From Garcia nutans (taxonomy: Eukaryota > Streptophyta > Magnoliopsida > Malpighiales > Euphorbiaceae): DNA of 64,000 nucleotides. The position numbers and the translations under genes are program-made. The stretch is taken from NCBI GenBank assembly GCA_947685225.1, contig CANTUV010000077.1, positions 1,562,501-1,626,500 on the forward strand. The letters run 5' to 3'. The notes beneath the pieces were generated by a model. The model ran no database searches and was not told the origin of the DNA. It saw only the letters and a program-made list of their open reading frames with translations. This document shows, one piece after another, positions 25,409 to 37,344 of this stretch; within the stretch, counting starts at the first letter, position 1; each line of letters begins with the position of its first letter.

Positions 25409-28400
25409 ATGTCTCAACGAAGTAGAAGTGTGCGAGATATGAGAACAGTGCCAGCTAGTTCAGGATCTCAGGAGCAATATGAAGAGGATCAACAAACAAA
25501 TGACCAACCCGACATAGAAGCTTCTCAAACTGACGACCTCGAAATGATTGGTAATTTTCAAATCTATAATTCCACTTATATTTGCAAGTTTAATTTTCAA
25601 ATTTTTCTACATATAACCTGCACTACATATAACCATCAATTTAATTAACTAATATTTTATTTTAAAAATTAAAAATCTAAATCTAAACCATCAATTTAAT
25701 TAACTAATATTTTATTTTAATTTGATCAACTTTAATTTGATTTTCGGTTTAATCGTTTTTTTAAGTACCCTATTTTACAAACCATTTGACGCTGGTCTTT
25801 CTAATGTGAGACTGTTGAAAAGGGTGGTATTTTTCCACCCTATTTTGAATATGGTTGACTCACTGCCATCAATTATTAATATTTATTCAAATTTGATTAC
25901 CACGTGACCAGTCAAATCTCATAGAGTTCATAGTTTACCCAACTTCCTTTTATGTTAAAAAGTATTTGATTCCATGTATTTGCAAATATAAAACAAAATA
26001 ACATGACACATTTTAGGAATTATATAAGCCTTCCTAGCTGTGATGATAATTACCTAACTGGAATTATAAGCCTAAGTTCAGTGCACAATAAAAGTATATA
26101 TTATATAGAAATTTGGCATCAGATCATGACATTCAACTCTCAGCAGCCCACATATTAGATGCAAGAGGCAATATAATGTTATATTTTGAAGTGTACAAAG
26201 CTTGAAATAGCATCTAGCTGCAAACCTTTTGATCACTCGGTACCTAATTTTCAAGCCTGGCCTCTACTTGGCTAAAACACAAATATATATAAATTTTCCA
26301 CCAATTATAAAAATATTTTATATACAATTATAATTATATAAGTTTTATGTCCTGTTCTTATCAATAAAAGCCATGAATACCCAAAAAGAAATTATGCAGA
26401 AATTACTGTAATTGATAATATATGTGTGTGTTTTGAAGATTGAAGGTGACTTCCATTTGCTAGTACATGTTGTTATGAAGGGTCCTAATTAAACATGTCT
26501 AATCTTTAGTGGGTGGGGGTTTTGTGTTTCTCTTTTGCATGTAAGTGGAAGGTTCGTAGAATATCAAGAATGTGACTGTAGCATTTGCATGCATTATTAA
26601 CAAAAGTCCAGGAAAATTCTGTATTTATTGTGATTTGTCAAATGTGTGCTCTTTTTATCTAAATTTCTTCCAATTCCAATTGTGTGCTCTTTTTATCTAA
26701 ATTTCTTTATTCTCAATTGTAATTAAGATGGAAGTGGTAATCGGTTTAAAAAGCGAGGAAGAACTGTGATGAAAAACATTTGGAATATGGATACAAATGA
26801 GAAGATATACGTTGAAGTTGACGAATTTGGTACTCCTTGGACAAAAGAAGCTGCTGCTCTTACATCTTTTCTAGGAGTTATTGCAAAGAACGGAAAGCTA
26901 GCACCTATATCCATAGGAAAGTGGAATGATAAGGTGTTTAATTCATTCAAAAAAAAATGTTGGACATTATCAAGGTATTTTTTTCCTAAATTATAACTTT
27001 AATATATTTCAAATTGTTGAATGTATTGTATAATGATTTGTTTCATGATTACTTGGATTTTCAGCAAAGGTTTTCATATCCTTCAAACAAGGCAACCGAT
27101 GACTGGATTTTGAAGTCATTGAACAAAAAATGGAGGGATTATAAGGGTGACTTAAAGCAAGAAAATTATGATTTATCAAAAACTAAGGATGAAATCATAA
27201 ACAATGTGCCTGAGGGTGTTATAGAAGAACAATGGCCAAGCCTTGTCAATTCGTGGTTCACTGAGAAGAGTCAGGTAAATACTTTGAAACTGGTTCACCT
27301 CCATGATCTTTAACATTCGGATGGTTAAAGATCAAACAGATTGAGAAAATTTTGCAATATGTTGACAATTGTATTTTCTTTGTCATGTTTATATTTTTTT
27401 TTTGCCTTTTCAAAAGGAATGGAACTGATTTGATTTGTGTATTAAGGTTTTTTATTTGTAATGTTTTTCATCTGTGCAAATGTCTTTAGGAAAAAAAAAA
27501 GGTCTTTAGGAAATAAAATGGTCTTTTTTATTCTGTCGAAAATACAACCTTTTTTTTTTAATATTATTGGGAAAAATAAGTGATTTAGGTTTTCTCAATG
27601 TTGCGAATGATCATGAATCTTGCTTTTAATTGTTTGTTTTCTTACCCTCTTACAATTTCTTTTAATTAGAATATGTTTCTTAATTGATGTACCATTCCTG
27701 AATTGTATGATCAGATTGAAATGGTATACTAATGGATAGATGAGATAGGTGAGCTTGTATGTTTTTGATAGAGGTAAATCTGCAAGTTTGCTATTTATTT
27801 TCTCATAAAAAAATACGTGTAATTAGATGTTTGATGGGATGAAAATCCTCATTCTTTAAGAGGAATCATGCTGAATTTTGTTTGAGGAGTTTACAGCTTA
27901 ATGGAGGGTATTGTCCTACAAATGTTGGAGCTTATATAGTCTTGAGAGTGCTAATCTTAAATGTTGTATAAATTGGAATTTGGCCTCTCATGAAATTGAC
28001 CCGATGACACTTGTTTGTTGTCACTGATCTGCTTGTCGATGTGTGTGGTTAGTCATTTTCAGTTAGGTAATGGATCCTGCCATCCTACCTTTGTTAGGGA
28101 GTTTATAGAGGAGATGAAAGTTACTTTATCTGGAATGTATGCTTTTGGCCAGTCTAGTAAGTTTGACTTGTGCTTTTCTTCCTCACTCACTCTGATGCAC
28201 AGTTGGAAATGCTTGCTTGCCTTTGCAGCTTCACTCTTCTCTCTTATGATTTTCCTCTTTTCCTTTTGGCTTAGAAGTTGCTTCCATTTATTTGCTTAGC
28301 AGTAGCTTGAAATGCTTGTTTGTGTAATTTGTTCTGTTTGATGATCAGACCATTGTTCTGTTTGGCTTAGAAGTTGCTTCCATTTATTTGCTTCCATTTA

Positions 28401-30097
28401 GGATTTTGTTGTGAGGATTTTTTTAAATTATGATATGGCATTGTGGATTTGTTCTTCTGCCAATCAGATTCAGTATCATGTTAGTGAACTCTTTCTATTT
28501 GTTATTGAACTGTGTAGTCTGTTCTTTTCAGGTGTTTTCATTTAAATTGACAAACATATAATAAATTTAAACCTGTGAAATATTTGTTTATATCCACGTA
28601 AAGTAATTCAATCTGTGGAGTATAGTTTAGAGAGTGCACTGGTGAATGCTGGGCATCACCTTCTGTTGCAGTACTTGTTTATTCATTTGTTTATTCTGTT
28701 GTTTATTCTGTTTTTTGCATTCTGGATGATATTGCTTAAATGTCTTGTTATTGAGATTTATGTTTTTTGTTGGTATTTCTCTTCTTTGCATCCAATGTTC
28801 ACTTGTCATTGTTTTTTATTGTTCAGAAGATGAGTGCTATTAACAAAGCAAATGCAACGAAGAAGAAAAATGCACATACATGTGGAAGAAAAAGCTATGC
28901 GAGAAAAAGAAAAGAAATTGTATGAGTAATTAGCGCCTATTTTGAAATTGCATGTACTAATAGTTTGATTACATGTTTTCTACTAGTTAATTTGATATTT
29001 TTGATGGATTATAGATTGATAAAACTGGACAAGTACCTGATAGATTGAGCCTTTATGAAGAAACCCATAAGAGAAAGGATGGGACTTATATTGATGATGA
29101 AGTTAGACAATTGATTGTAAGTATCATTTATATTATATATTTAAAAACTATAAATTCCTCTGCTTATATAAGTTTCATTTTGTAGGAAAAAGCCCATTCT
29201 CTAATAAGCGAAAGAAGTCAAGATCATTCTATTGATTCATCTGAATTGAATGAACAAGTTTTTCAAGAAGTCATGGGACAAGAACACAATGGTCGAGTGC
29301 GAGGTGTTGGCCTTGGTCCTACACCTACAAGTTATTTTGGTCGGAAGAGAGCAAGGTGTGAATCTTCAGATTCTGCACAATCAAAGAAAATTGATATGCT
29401 TGAGAAACAATTGGAAGAAGTGACCGGAAAATATGATTCAGTGGCAGCAACTTTGAATGGTTTAAAATCATGGATTTCCAAAACATTTCCAGGTGCTCTT
29501 GAGGTAATATAACTACAACTCTGATTTGATTTCTTTTGATTGGATGATTTAATGTAATATTATTGCAGTCCATTTGTTGAAATATAATATTTTTTTTCCA
29601 ATTTCCAAATGGAGACTTCTGGGTTGACTTAGAGCCTGTATGTGTCTAATAAAGGGTCTCCATTATCAACACGTTCATGGCAATGATGGCATGCCCTGAG
29701 GACCATTTATTATTAGAGTGGAAATTAAATATGTAATTTTAATTTTTTGCAAAATTTTCTTTTATTTTCCAACCACAAGTATATATTATACTTAACTTCC
29801 TTTGATTTCCAAAACCATTGTTTCATTTATGATTTGTTATCTGGAGTTAGCATTGTTTTAACTCTAAAATGGTTTGTTTCTTTCATTGGATAAACTTTTA
29901 TGGTTTTTATTCATAATACATGCTTTTCATTTAGTGGATTGATACATTTCCATTCATTGACATCTAGTGTTATTTTTATTAAATAATTTTAATGTTATTT
30001 ACAGGAGGTCAATAATGATGCAGCAAGTAACCGAGATGGATATTCTCCACTTAATATTTCATCACATTCAAGTCATAATCCGAGGGATAATGTCTAG
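25409..30097 (+). CDS. TNPA-like CACTA protein (Transposase_24 family)
   Basis: Seven exons keep one frame: 25409-25550, 26728-26974, 27070-27274, 28827-28919, 29015-29116, 29186-29503 and 30005-30097. They total 1,200 nt, 399 residues, stop TAG. The first 47 residues are Ser/Gln/Asp-rich. Then comes the conserved core (KKRGRTVMKNIWNMD, FLGVIAKNGKLAPISIGKW, FSYPSNKATDDWILKSLNKKWRDYKGDLK). Next are the basic segment KANATKKKNAHTCGRKSYARKRKE, cited here only in parts as KANATKKK and GRKSYARKRKE, and RKDGTYIDDEVRQLI. The C-terminal part is GLGPTPTSYFGRKR followed by a likely coiled coil (IDMLEKQLEEVTGKYDSVAA). In En/Spm this protein binds subterminal repeats and assists or represses transposition. 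The acceptor of exon 3 was chosen to keep frame; a CAG nine bases upstream would shift it. Two introns exceed 1.1 kb. Confidence 0.82.
25551..26727. repeat. long first intron of the TNPA-like gene with internal duplications
   Basis: The 1,177-bp intron contains a 37-bp direct repeat beginning ACCATCAATTTAATTAAC at 25631 and 25687. A second duplication, beginning TGTGTGCTCTTTTTATCTAA, is at 26642 and 26680. No coding content is recognised in it. Confidence 0.7.
27275..28826. repeat. long third intron of the TNPA-like gene
   Basis: A 1,552-bp intron with no recognised gene. A 30-bp segment starting GGCTTAGAAGTTGCTTCC occurs twice (28267 and 28363). Frames in it are T-rich and hydrophobic by composition only. 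Confidence 0.6.
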
Positions 30098-30496
30098 ATG
30101 GTTAGTTTGAAGGTAGATTAAAATGTAATTTAGTGATCTTCTTGAATATTGACTCGTGGTGCTTTTTAAAGCATAAGTAGTGAGCTTGTTATGAAAATCT
30201 TTTTTGGCATATTGGCTCAAAGTGCTTTTTAAAAAGCACAAGTAGTAAACTTGTTATGATAAATTTTATTGAAAGATTAATGAAGTAGATTTGTTTTACT
30301 ATGTAATTTGTTTTTTAGCTTACAGTATATATGTATATTAATTTATTTCAAATTAACATGTGCATTTATATTATTTTGATTACAAAAGTAGTTCCATTAA
30401 AAAAGAAATATAAAAAAATTGTTCATAGAATCCCTATAATCGCCTAATATAAATACTAGCAAAATTGTAAATTACAAAAAATTTAAATCTAGCATG

Positions 30497-31091
30497 GAAT
30501 TTATAGCGGCGGTTTTAAACCCCCTTTACTTTCTTTTTATTGGTTGCAAAATTATTTTACGGCAGTTCTAAAATGTACAAAACCGCCTCTACATACGCTG
30601 CTATTCAATTTTAGCGGCGCATATGTTTTTTTATGGTTTTAATAAAATTAGAGGCGGTTTTAATCGCCGCTACTTAATTTTGGTTGAAATAAAATTAGGG
30701 GCGATTTTTAGTTGAAATAAAATTAGAGGCGGTTTTAGCGGCGGTTAAAACCGCCTCTACTCAATTTTGGCGGCAGTTCCGTTTTCAGTTAAAAGAAACG
30801 TAGAGGCGATTTTAACCGCCGCTACATTCGCTACTATTCATTTTTGGCGGCAAAAATGTGATCAGTTGAGTAAATACTCTAGAGGCGGTTTTCTGGCGCC
30901 GCTACGTAAACCGTCGCTAATTTTTGAAACTACCCCGTCGGACCTAATAACCGCCTCTAAAACGTAGAGACGGTGGCATTGGCGCCGCTTGTTCGGCGGC
31001 TTTCCAAACCGCCTCTAATAATTGTAGGGGCAGTTAAAACCGCCTCTATAAGCTAAAAAAACCGCCGGGAAAGACCCAGATTTTTGTAGTG
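30497..31091 (-). repeat. right terminal and subterminal repeat array of the CACTA element
   Basis: Nearly 600 bp packed with AGAGGCGGTTTT, AACCGCCTCTA, GCGCCGCTA and close variants in both orientations, more than a dozen by eye, ending in the intact CACTAC terminus. In En/Spm elements such motifs are the binding sites of the TNPA protein, so these are inferred to be its targets here. Confidence 0.88.
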
Positions 31092-32980
31092 ATTTACTTC
31101 ACAAATTATTATTAATTGTGTGCATCAGTGGAGATATATACCTGCTCTAAATAAGAATTTTCTTTTTTTAACATTATTTTTTTACCCTAAACTTATCTTT
31201 TCTTGCTATGGGAATTTTAAAAACAAACAAAGTATTATATAATTACCCAGTAAAATCATAATTTTGGTTTTGATTTTTACTACTAACTTTTTTTCCATGA
31301 AATGATTGAACTATCAAATACATATGGCATTATATTTGATAGCTTTTACTTGCACTAACCAAAAGTGATCACTTTTACTATAAAAGGTTTATTTGTTATT
31401 AATTATTTCTAAAATAAAATTGGGAAATTCATTTTTCAAAAATTTTTCATATTTATTAGTAATGAATTTTGATTTGAATTTTCTTTTATATTTAATTTAT
31501 AATTTTGTTTTAAATATTTATATTTTCTTGTAATTTCGTGATGATTTTCATCATTGACTCTCTCATAACTTAAAAAAATATCATACCGTCATTAGTTTTA
31601 AAATTCTTGTGAGTCTTGTTCATAATTTTATTAAAAAAAACTATTATAAAAAAATTAGAAATTTATTAATTAAAATAACTAAAAATATTGACTTCAAGTT
31701 TTCAAGATGTGCACATGATAAAACTATATATGCAAAGCTAAATAAATATTCAAAATGATTTTCTACGAGAAAATTTTCAATTTTAATCTCAAACACATTA
31801 GAATCAATATATATATATATATAACCGTGGGATTTTTTCATTTTTATTTTTATAATAATAGTGTAATTGGAAAATTATTTTATTATCTCTACCTAAATCT
31901 GACTTCCATTACTTCATCAAAATTCATTTTCTGATAATGAAGACCCTACCAAAAATAACTTTTAATTAAATGTTTTTCAACCAATAAATAAAGAAATGTA
32001 CGTAATAAAACTACTTATATATATTCCTTTTATAGAAAAATTTAATTTATTTTCATTAATTGTATATTAATTAGGTGTAACAATAAATCAAAATCCAAAA
32101 TATCAAATATTCTAATAATAAACTGTAATGGTTTTTACTTGGAGTAAAAGTTACACTTTGAGCCTGAGAATAATTACTTTTTCCTTTTTTTCTACATGGC
32201 CGCCTCTTTTTCATTAAAATAAAAGTAATTCTTTTTTTTAAAAATTGTATAATATGTAATTTTTAATACTATATATTTTTAGAAATTACTAGAAATATTT
32301 ATTTTTTAAATTTAACAAGAAATATATTTTATATATATTAACTTTATATTATTGTATAGTTCTATAATTTTGATATACTAGTTGTTGTAAATTTAAAATA
32401 GATATTTTTTTAATTAAAATTTTAATTTTTGAGCAAATCTTGTAATAAAAGGAGAATGGATGTATTTTAAAATATTTTATTTTTTAGATATTTTTATACA
32501 AAATCTTTCATTTTTTTTTTATTTTTGTGCATTTTACTGTTTTCTTTCACTACGCAAAAGCAGTTAAAATTTTGTTTGATATTATAAATTGAAATTTTTG
32601 TAGTCGATCATTATATTATTAATTTTTTTGATATCTAATATAGTATGAAAGGAAAAATCAATTCTAAATTGATTATTCACAAAAATAAATATTACTGTTA
32701 GATTATTATTAATTAGTTTAATAATATAAAAAATTATTATATAAGTCAAATATAATTTTTTCATTAAAAATATGCATAAAAGTTGCAAATTAGGGAAACA
32801 ATAAAGCTTTTAATTATAGTACAAAAAAAATCAAGATAATAAAAATTCAAACCAATTCACCAATGATGAGAACCAAAAGAAAAATTAACTAAGGAAACAC
32901 AAGAAAGATTTAATCAATAAATAGATATTTAATAATCCTATAAACAAATAAAAGAAACATATCTTTTTAACAATTATTAA
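31092..32980. other. AT-rich intergenic DNA, no gene seen
   Basis: About 1.9 kb between the CACTA right end and the NHL gene. Only short frames and homopolymer or TA runs (31807-31823) are visible. The last part is presumably the 3' flank of the minus-strand NHL gene. Confidence 0.6.
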
Positions 32981-33604
32981 TTAGTACTCTATATCACAAT
33001 AAGTCCTCTGAGAAATCTTTGAAGAAGCAAAGTGCACAATTACTGAAGGACATAAAACGCTTAAATGTTTATGCCTTATTTTCAATATTCCAACTTTAAA
33101 TCTAATTCTTGCATGAACTGTAACATCTAATTGAATTTTTCCTGAAGATTTCTCATGCCACTGCCACAAATCTTTCGACAATCCTTTCGATGATGCGGCA
33201 TCTCTAGCTTCGATCTTTGCCTCTAACTGGGTAATATTCCAACGAGGTTGATGAAAAGGTTCGATGGTGTTGAAAGCAATAGTTTGATCATCATAAATTA
33301 CAGAAACTTCAATAGAATCATAATATATAGAGATCCTCTCATTAGGGTTATGTGCCCTAATGACAAAGTCAAATGAGGCATTTAGATGGTCGTGCTTAAG
33401 GTTGAAATTGTTGACTGAACCATCTTCAATAGAGTATTGAAGTTGTTTTGGCTTGATTACTAGCCATGTTATTAACACGGCTAAACCCACGAGGATTATT
33501 AGGGTTAGTATGCTTATAGCAATGATTTGAAACAGTTTCGAGTGGGTTCGTTGGGCGGCTACCGGCTGTGTCAACCGTTGTTGGGTGGTGGTGCCATTAG
33601 CCAT
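32981..33604 (-). CDS. NDR1/HIN1-like (LEA_2) membrane protein
   Basis: A single-exon gene of 207 residues, the usual size for the family. Residues 1-23 are a short basic cytosolic tail. About 24-50 form one strong transmembrane helix (IIAISILTLIILVGLAVLIT) followed by WLVIKPK. The rest is the LEA_2/NHL domain, with YSIEDGSVNNFNL, FDFVIRAHNPNERISIYYD (the conserved NPN.RI.IYYD motif) and a C-terminal CDI. These proteins are single-pass proteins of the plasma membrane or ER; some act in pathogen response and some are anchored near plasmodesmata. The role of this one cannot be told from sequence. Residues 65-129 are duplicated as DNA at 44572-44768. Confidence 0.87.
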   Translation of the reverse strand: MANGTTTQQRLTQPVAAQRTHSKLFQIIAISILTLIILVGLAVLITWLVIKPKQLQYSIEDGSVNNFNLKHDHLNASFDFVIRAHNPNERISIYYDSIEVSVIYDDQTIAFNTIEPFHQPRWNITQLEAKIEARDAASSKGLSKDLWQWHEKSSGKIQLDVTVHARIRFKVGILKIRHKHLSVLCPSVIVHFASSKISQRTYCDIEY

Positions 33605-33663
33605 GGTGAAGGGTTTATGGAAATGTAAGGTTTTCGGTAGGTTTGATCAAATTCTAGTTATAG

Positions 33664-33672
33664 TTTTATATA
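33664..33672 (-). promoter_or_regulatory. TATA box of the NHL gene
   Basis: On the minus strand TATATAAAA lies about 60 bp upstream of the NHL start codon, leaving room for a leader of about 30 nt. It is the best match to a TATA box in the upstream 150 bp. Confidence 0.6.
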
Positions 33673-33679
33673 TGAATCA

Positions 33680-36446
33680 AAAGGTATAAGAGATGTATTA
33701 ATATTCTTTTGATTTTACAATCTAAGTTTTTTTCTTCATGTAACTGACTAGTCATAGAGTTTGATTTTTTTGAGATTAATATCTGATTTTTTTTTGTTTG
33801 TAAATGAAAAAATTAAAATATAATAAAGGGGAAGAAGGGATTTATGCTTTGAAATGTGAAATTTTCCCTTTAATTTTTGCCTTTCTCATTGTCATTACAA
33901 CACTTTTTTCTCTTTAACATTTCTTGTAAGAAACTCAAGAAATCTGAGGGATTCTAGAGGTTCCATTAATGTTCTTTTCTTCAGATTGAATGTTTCAAGA
34001 TTCATTAATGCTGCATCTAATTTCAATTAATTAACCATAAACTATAAAGCATTAGTTAGTTAATTGATTAATAATTAATTAATTTTGCATGACATCAAAT
34101 TGAAAAGGAGAATATGCTGCCACCTTGATACTTTCTTTGTGTGAGGCTCAATTAATCATTTTAAAGAAAACTAAGTTCTTGGCTAACTAGCAGACTACCA
34201 CTACTTTTGGAGTGAAATCTTGAAAAAGTACTAATTGAACCTTTGGTTTCATTGAATTGAAAATTTTTGAATTGGATAACATTATTAAATTTATATCCAA
34301 ATGAAAACTCAACTCAACCCAACTTTAAACTTAAAATTGATTGTAATTAGTTATATGAATTTTTTTTTTACTCGAAGTGATTATAGACTACATTTTTTAA
34401 TATGGCTCACTATGATTCATGGTGGCGAGAAAATTTTTTGAACAACTTTTAGTTATAATTAGTTATTAAATATTAATCAAATTAAACTAAATCAAATTTT
34501 GAGTTAATTTAGGTTAATTATGCCCCTAAATTTATTATTAGCCAACCTAATTTTAGTTTTTCATATATATATATAAGCATTCCAAATTTGAAGTGGATAA
34601 GAACGTTTTGGTTTTGTTCTTCTTCCTACTTCTGAAGCCATCTTTCTTTTTGTAACTTTAAAATGCTGAAGCAGTCTTTTTAAATATTCAACTATTTGTA
34701 ATTAATGAGTATTTCAATCTCTGTATACCATTCTTGCTTTGCCTTCAAGTGATACCAATTCCAATTAGTAAAGAATTCACAAATAGAAAAAAAATTATAT
34801 ATATATATATATATGATAAAGACTAAGAATCATTACTCTGATCAATTTATACTCTTATTATTTACTTAGTTAAATATATATTTCATATGCAAGTGGATTG
34901 ATTTGAAATTCTAGGGGATTATGGATTGGTGGCTTTGTTATGAACATAAGGTCGGTGCTCTATTGCTAGGGCTGAACTATGGGGAGTATTTCGTGGTATT
35001 TCTCTAGCCTGAAAGTTGGGGATTAGAAGTTATGCGTTTGAAGTTGATACTCTTAGCCTGGTGAAATTAAATTTACTTTAATGAAGGGATGAAGATAATG
35101 TAAAAATTGGCAAAAAAAAAAAAAAGATAATGTAAAAGAAATTTACACTAATTCATTTTTTATTGTTAGGTAGTTTAAGATAAGATAAATGGAGTAATTT
35201 AATTTTTTTCTCTTATTTTTACCAAAGAAATGAGGGTTAAAATAGTCATTTTATCTATTTTAATAATTATTTAACTTAATTTATCCTTTTTTATTATTTT
35301 AGAAAAAAATATTTTAAAAGTTAAAAAATATATTCCAAAAATAGATTTTTATCTCTTTATTTTTTTTTAATACGAGACGCCGAAGAAGTTGAATAGCTGG
35401 TTGTATCGCAATATTGTTGGAAATGAGCAGGCACGAGGATATTTATACAAGAAGGAGGACAGTTGTCTCATCTTTTTTTTAAATTATATATATGTGTATA
35501 TATTATTAAAATTTTTAAAATACTTAATTATCTTTCTTTAAATTTATATTATTTTTAATATATATATATATATATTATTTTTATTTTGTCTCTCTTTATC
35601 AAAAAAAAATTTAACTTCACGTCTAGAGATGAGCATAGAAGATTGACCTCCTCCAACACCTGATGTGGCAACTGCACTTTTGTAATAAAGAAATCCAAAT
35701 ATCTTTCAATTTTTTTGTTCCAAATGGGCATTACGCACACATTCTAGTCTCAATATATTATATATACACAAGTAGATATGGGAAAAAGAATACTAAAGTA
35801 AAAGGTGTAGTCATCAAATGCGCATCAATTGAATGTGGGTGGCCGCATATCCCTTGGAAGATGCGGCCAATGCTAACCCACAGGAGAAGGAATCCTTTTT
35901 TTTTTTTATTTTTAATTTGACTATCATTTAAATTTAAATAAATAATTTTATAATCTTGAAATAATTTCATAGATGAAAAAATTTCTTAAGAAATAAATAC
36001 CGTCCACTTTTTTTTTGGTATTAGAAAATAATTAAGATTTAAATCTAAATTTGTTATTCAGTTCGTATGTATATTTATTATTAAAATATTCTTAAAAATA
36101 AAATCAAAAAAATTATATGGTATAACCATAATTAATTAAAATAATAAATCAATTGATTAGTAATTCTCTGTAATTCATGCGATATGTAAAAATTTAAAAA
36201 TTTTCAATTCATATGATATGTAAATCTTTTAACACACATCATTATTTAATTGATTCATCATTCTAATAAGTATTGATTGACGATTAGAAACATGTATTAT
36301 TTTTATTTAAATTTTATATTTGAGTCTTAAATGTTCTTCCTCCTCCACGTATGATTAATAAAAAATAAATAAATATTACTTGATATTTCATGCACTAAAG
36401 CACATTGCTATGTCCTTTATATAACTAGCTAGCTATATGCAAACTA
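33680..36446. other. intergenic DNA around the LINE relic
   Basis: Apart from the RNase H fragment, no gene is seen. TA runs lie at 34795-34814 and 35559-35577. A short GC-richer patch at 35820-35890 has an 8-bp inverted repeat (GGCCGCAT...ATGCGGCC, 35842-35869). Confidence 0.55.
34905..35060 (+). pseudogene. LINE-type RNase H fragment
   Basis: Two frames read like the plant LINE RNase H domain. One gives GLWIGGFVMNI; then, one frame over, SIARAELWGVFRGISLA, a TGA stop, and KLGIRSYAFEVDTLSLVK. The AELWG...LA..LG....EVD pattern is the signature of the RVT_3 RNase H at the C-terminus of plant LINEs and related host proteins. The frame change and the stop (where the family has Trp) show it is dead. 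Nothing else of the element is recognised nearby. Confidence 0.72.
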
Positions 36447-36451
36447 CTTCA

Positions 36452-36930
36452 TGAAAGGGGAAGAAAACCTGATTCCCCTAAAACATGCATAGATCACTAG
36501 ATTATTCAAATTAAATTGCAAAGGGGTAAATTGCATACCTGACATCATCGTATGTTGAAGCTGAAGACGATTTTGGAGTTCGTCGCCTTCCGGGAGATAC
36601 ACACTTTAAGTTTAGCGGAAGCACTACTGAAGGAACGTAATGTTCTCTCAAAATTGTTATGTTCCCCAGGAGACCACGACCCCTTATTTATAACTGATGA
36701 TGATGATTTCTATTTTGGTCCTTCAACAAAACAGAAATTCTTATCGGTCTCTACACTTATAATCCTATTACGAGTAGGACACCTCAATAGTCAACAATCC
36801 TTATTTGATCATAACTTTAATTTGACTATTTTAATTTGAATGCAATACATATTTAATATTTAAATATATTTAGCCCACACTTATGATTAATTAGAGGATT
36901 AATTTTAACAATTTAAAATTAATTCTAACA
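36452..36930 (-). repeat. 3' LTR of the copia element
   Basis: 479 bp. It differs from its partner by about 11 substitutions (mostly transitions), lacks a 7-bp segment near the left edge, and has 14 bp that the other lacks near 36825. A 95-codon plus-strand frame in it is antisense to the element and considered spurious. Confidence 0.93.
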
Positions 36931-37344
36931 ATCTCCCACTTGGGCTAACATATATTAAATATAAATGTATATATCTTAATGAGCTCATAAAAGCAGTCAT
37001 ACTGAAGGTGCCTCAAACAATCTCGTCCATTGATTATATCGATAAAGGACTGAAGGACCAGTCGCCACATTCATCGTGACTCAAACCACCATCAATCACA
37101 TTACCAATACTCTCAAATGACATAGATCAATAATAGGAGTGTAGCATGGAAACTACATGTAATGTGATCTAATCATGCCTGTTTCCAACTGGTCACACTT
37201 AATTGAGATCAACCACAAAAATAACATAGAGTGTAATAAACAAAAGTGAATACTTCATTTTCTGCAGAAACTGAATTAACATATCCAAAACCAAATAGAG
37301 CATTCAAAACATAATGAACAAAACTCCCACTGAAACTAAACATC

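Larger units (their letters stand above)
17444..31091 (+). mobile_element. CACTA (En/Spm) DNA transposon, 13.6 kb
   Basis: The right end, read inward, is CACTACAAAAATCTGGGTCT followed by TTCCCGGCGG. The left end is AAAAATCCGAGTCTTTCCCG followed by GCGG, the same terminal inverted repeat without its first six bases. ATT follows the right end (31092-31094) and precedes the left one (17441-17443), the 3-bp target duplication typical of CACTA. Inside are subterminal GGCGGTTTT-type repeats, a TNP2-type transposase gene and a Transposase_24 (TNPA-like) gene, both on the plus strand, which is the classical two-gene layout. Confidence 0.93.

Noticed and set aside
35440..35640. Possible third hAT MITE resembling the interior of 46037-46217
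   Set aside because: The AT-rich interior is similar, but ends and an 8-bp duplication could not be identified.
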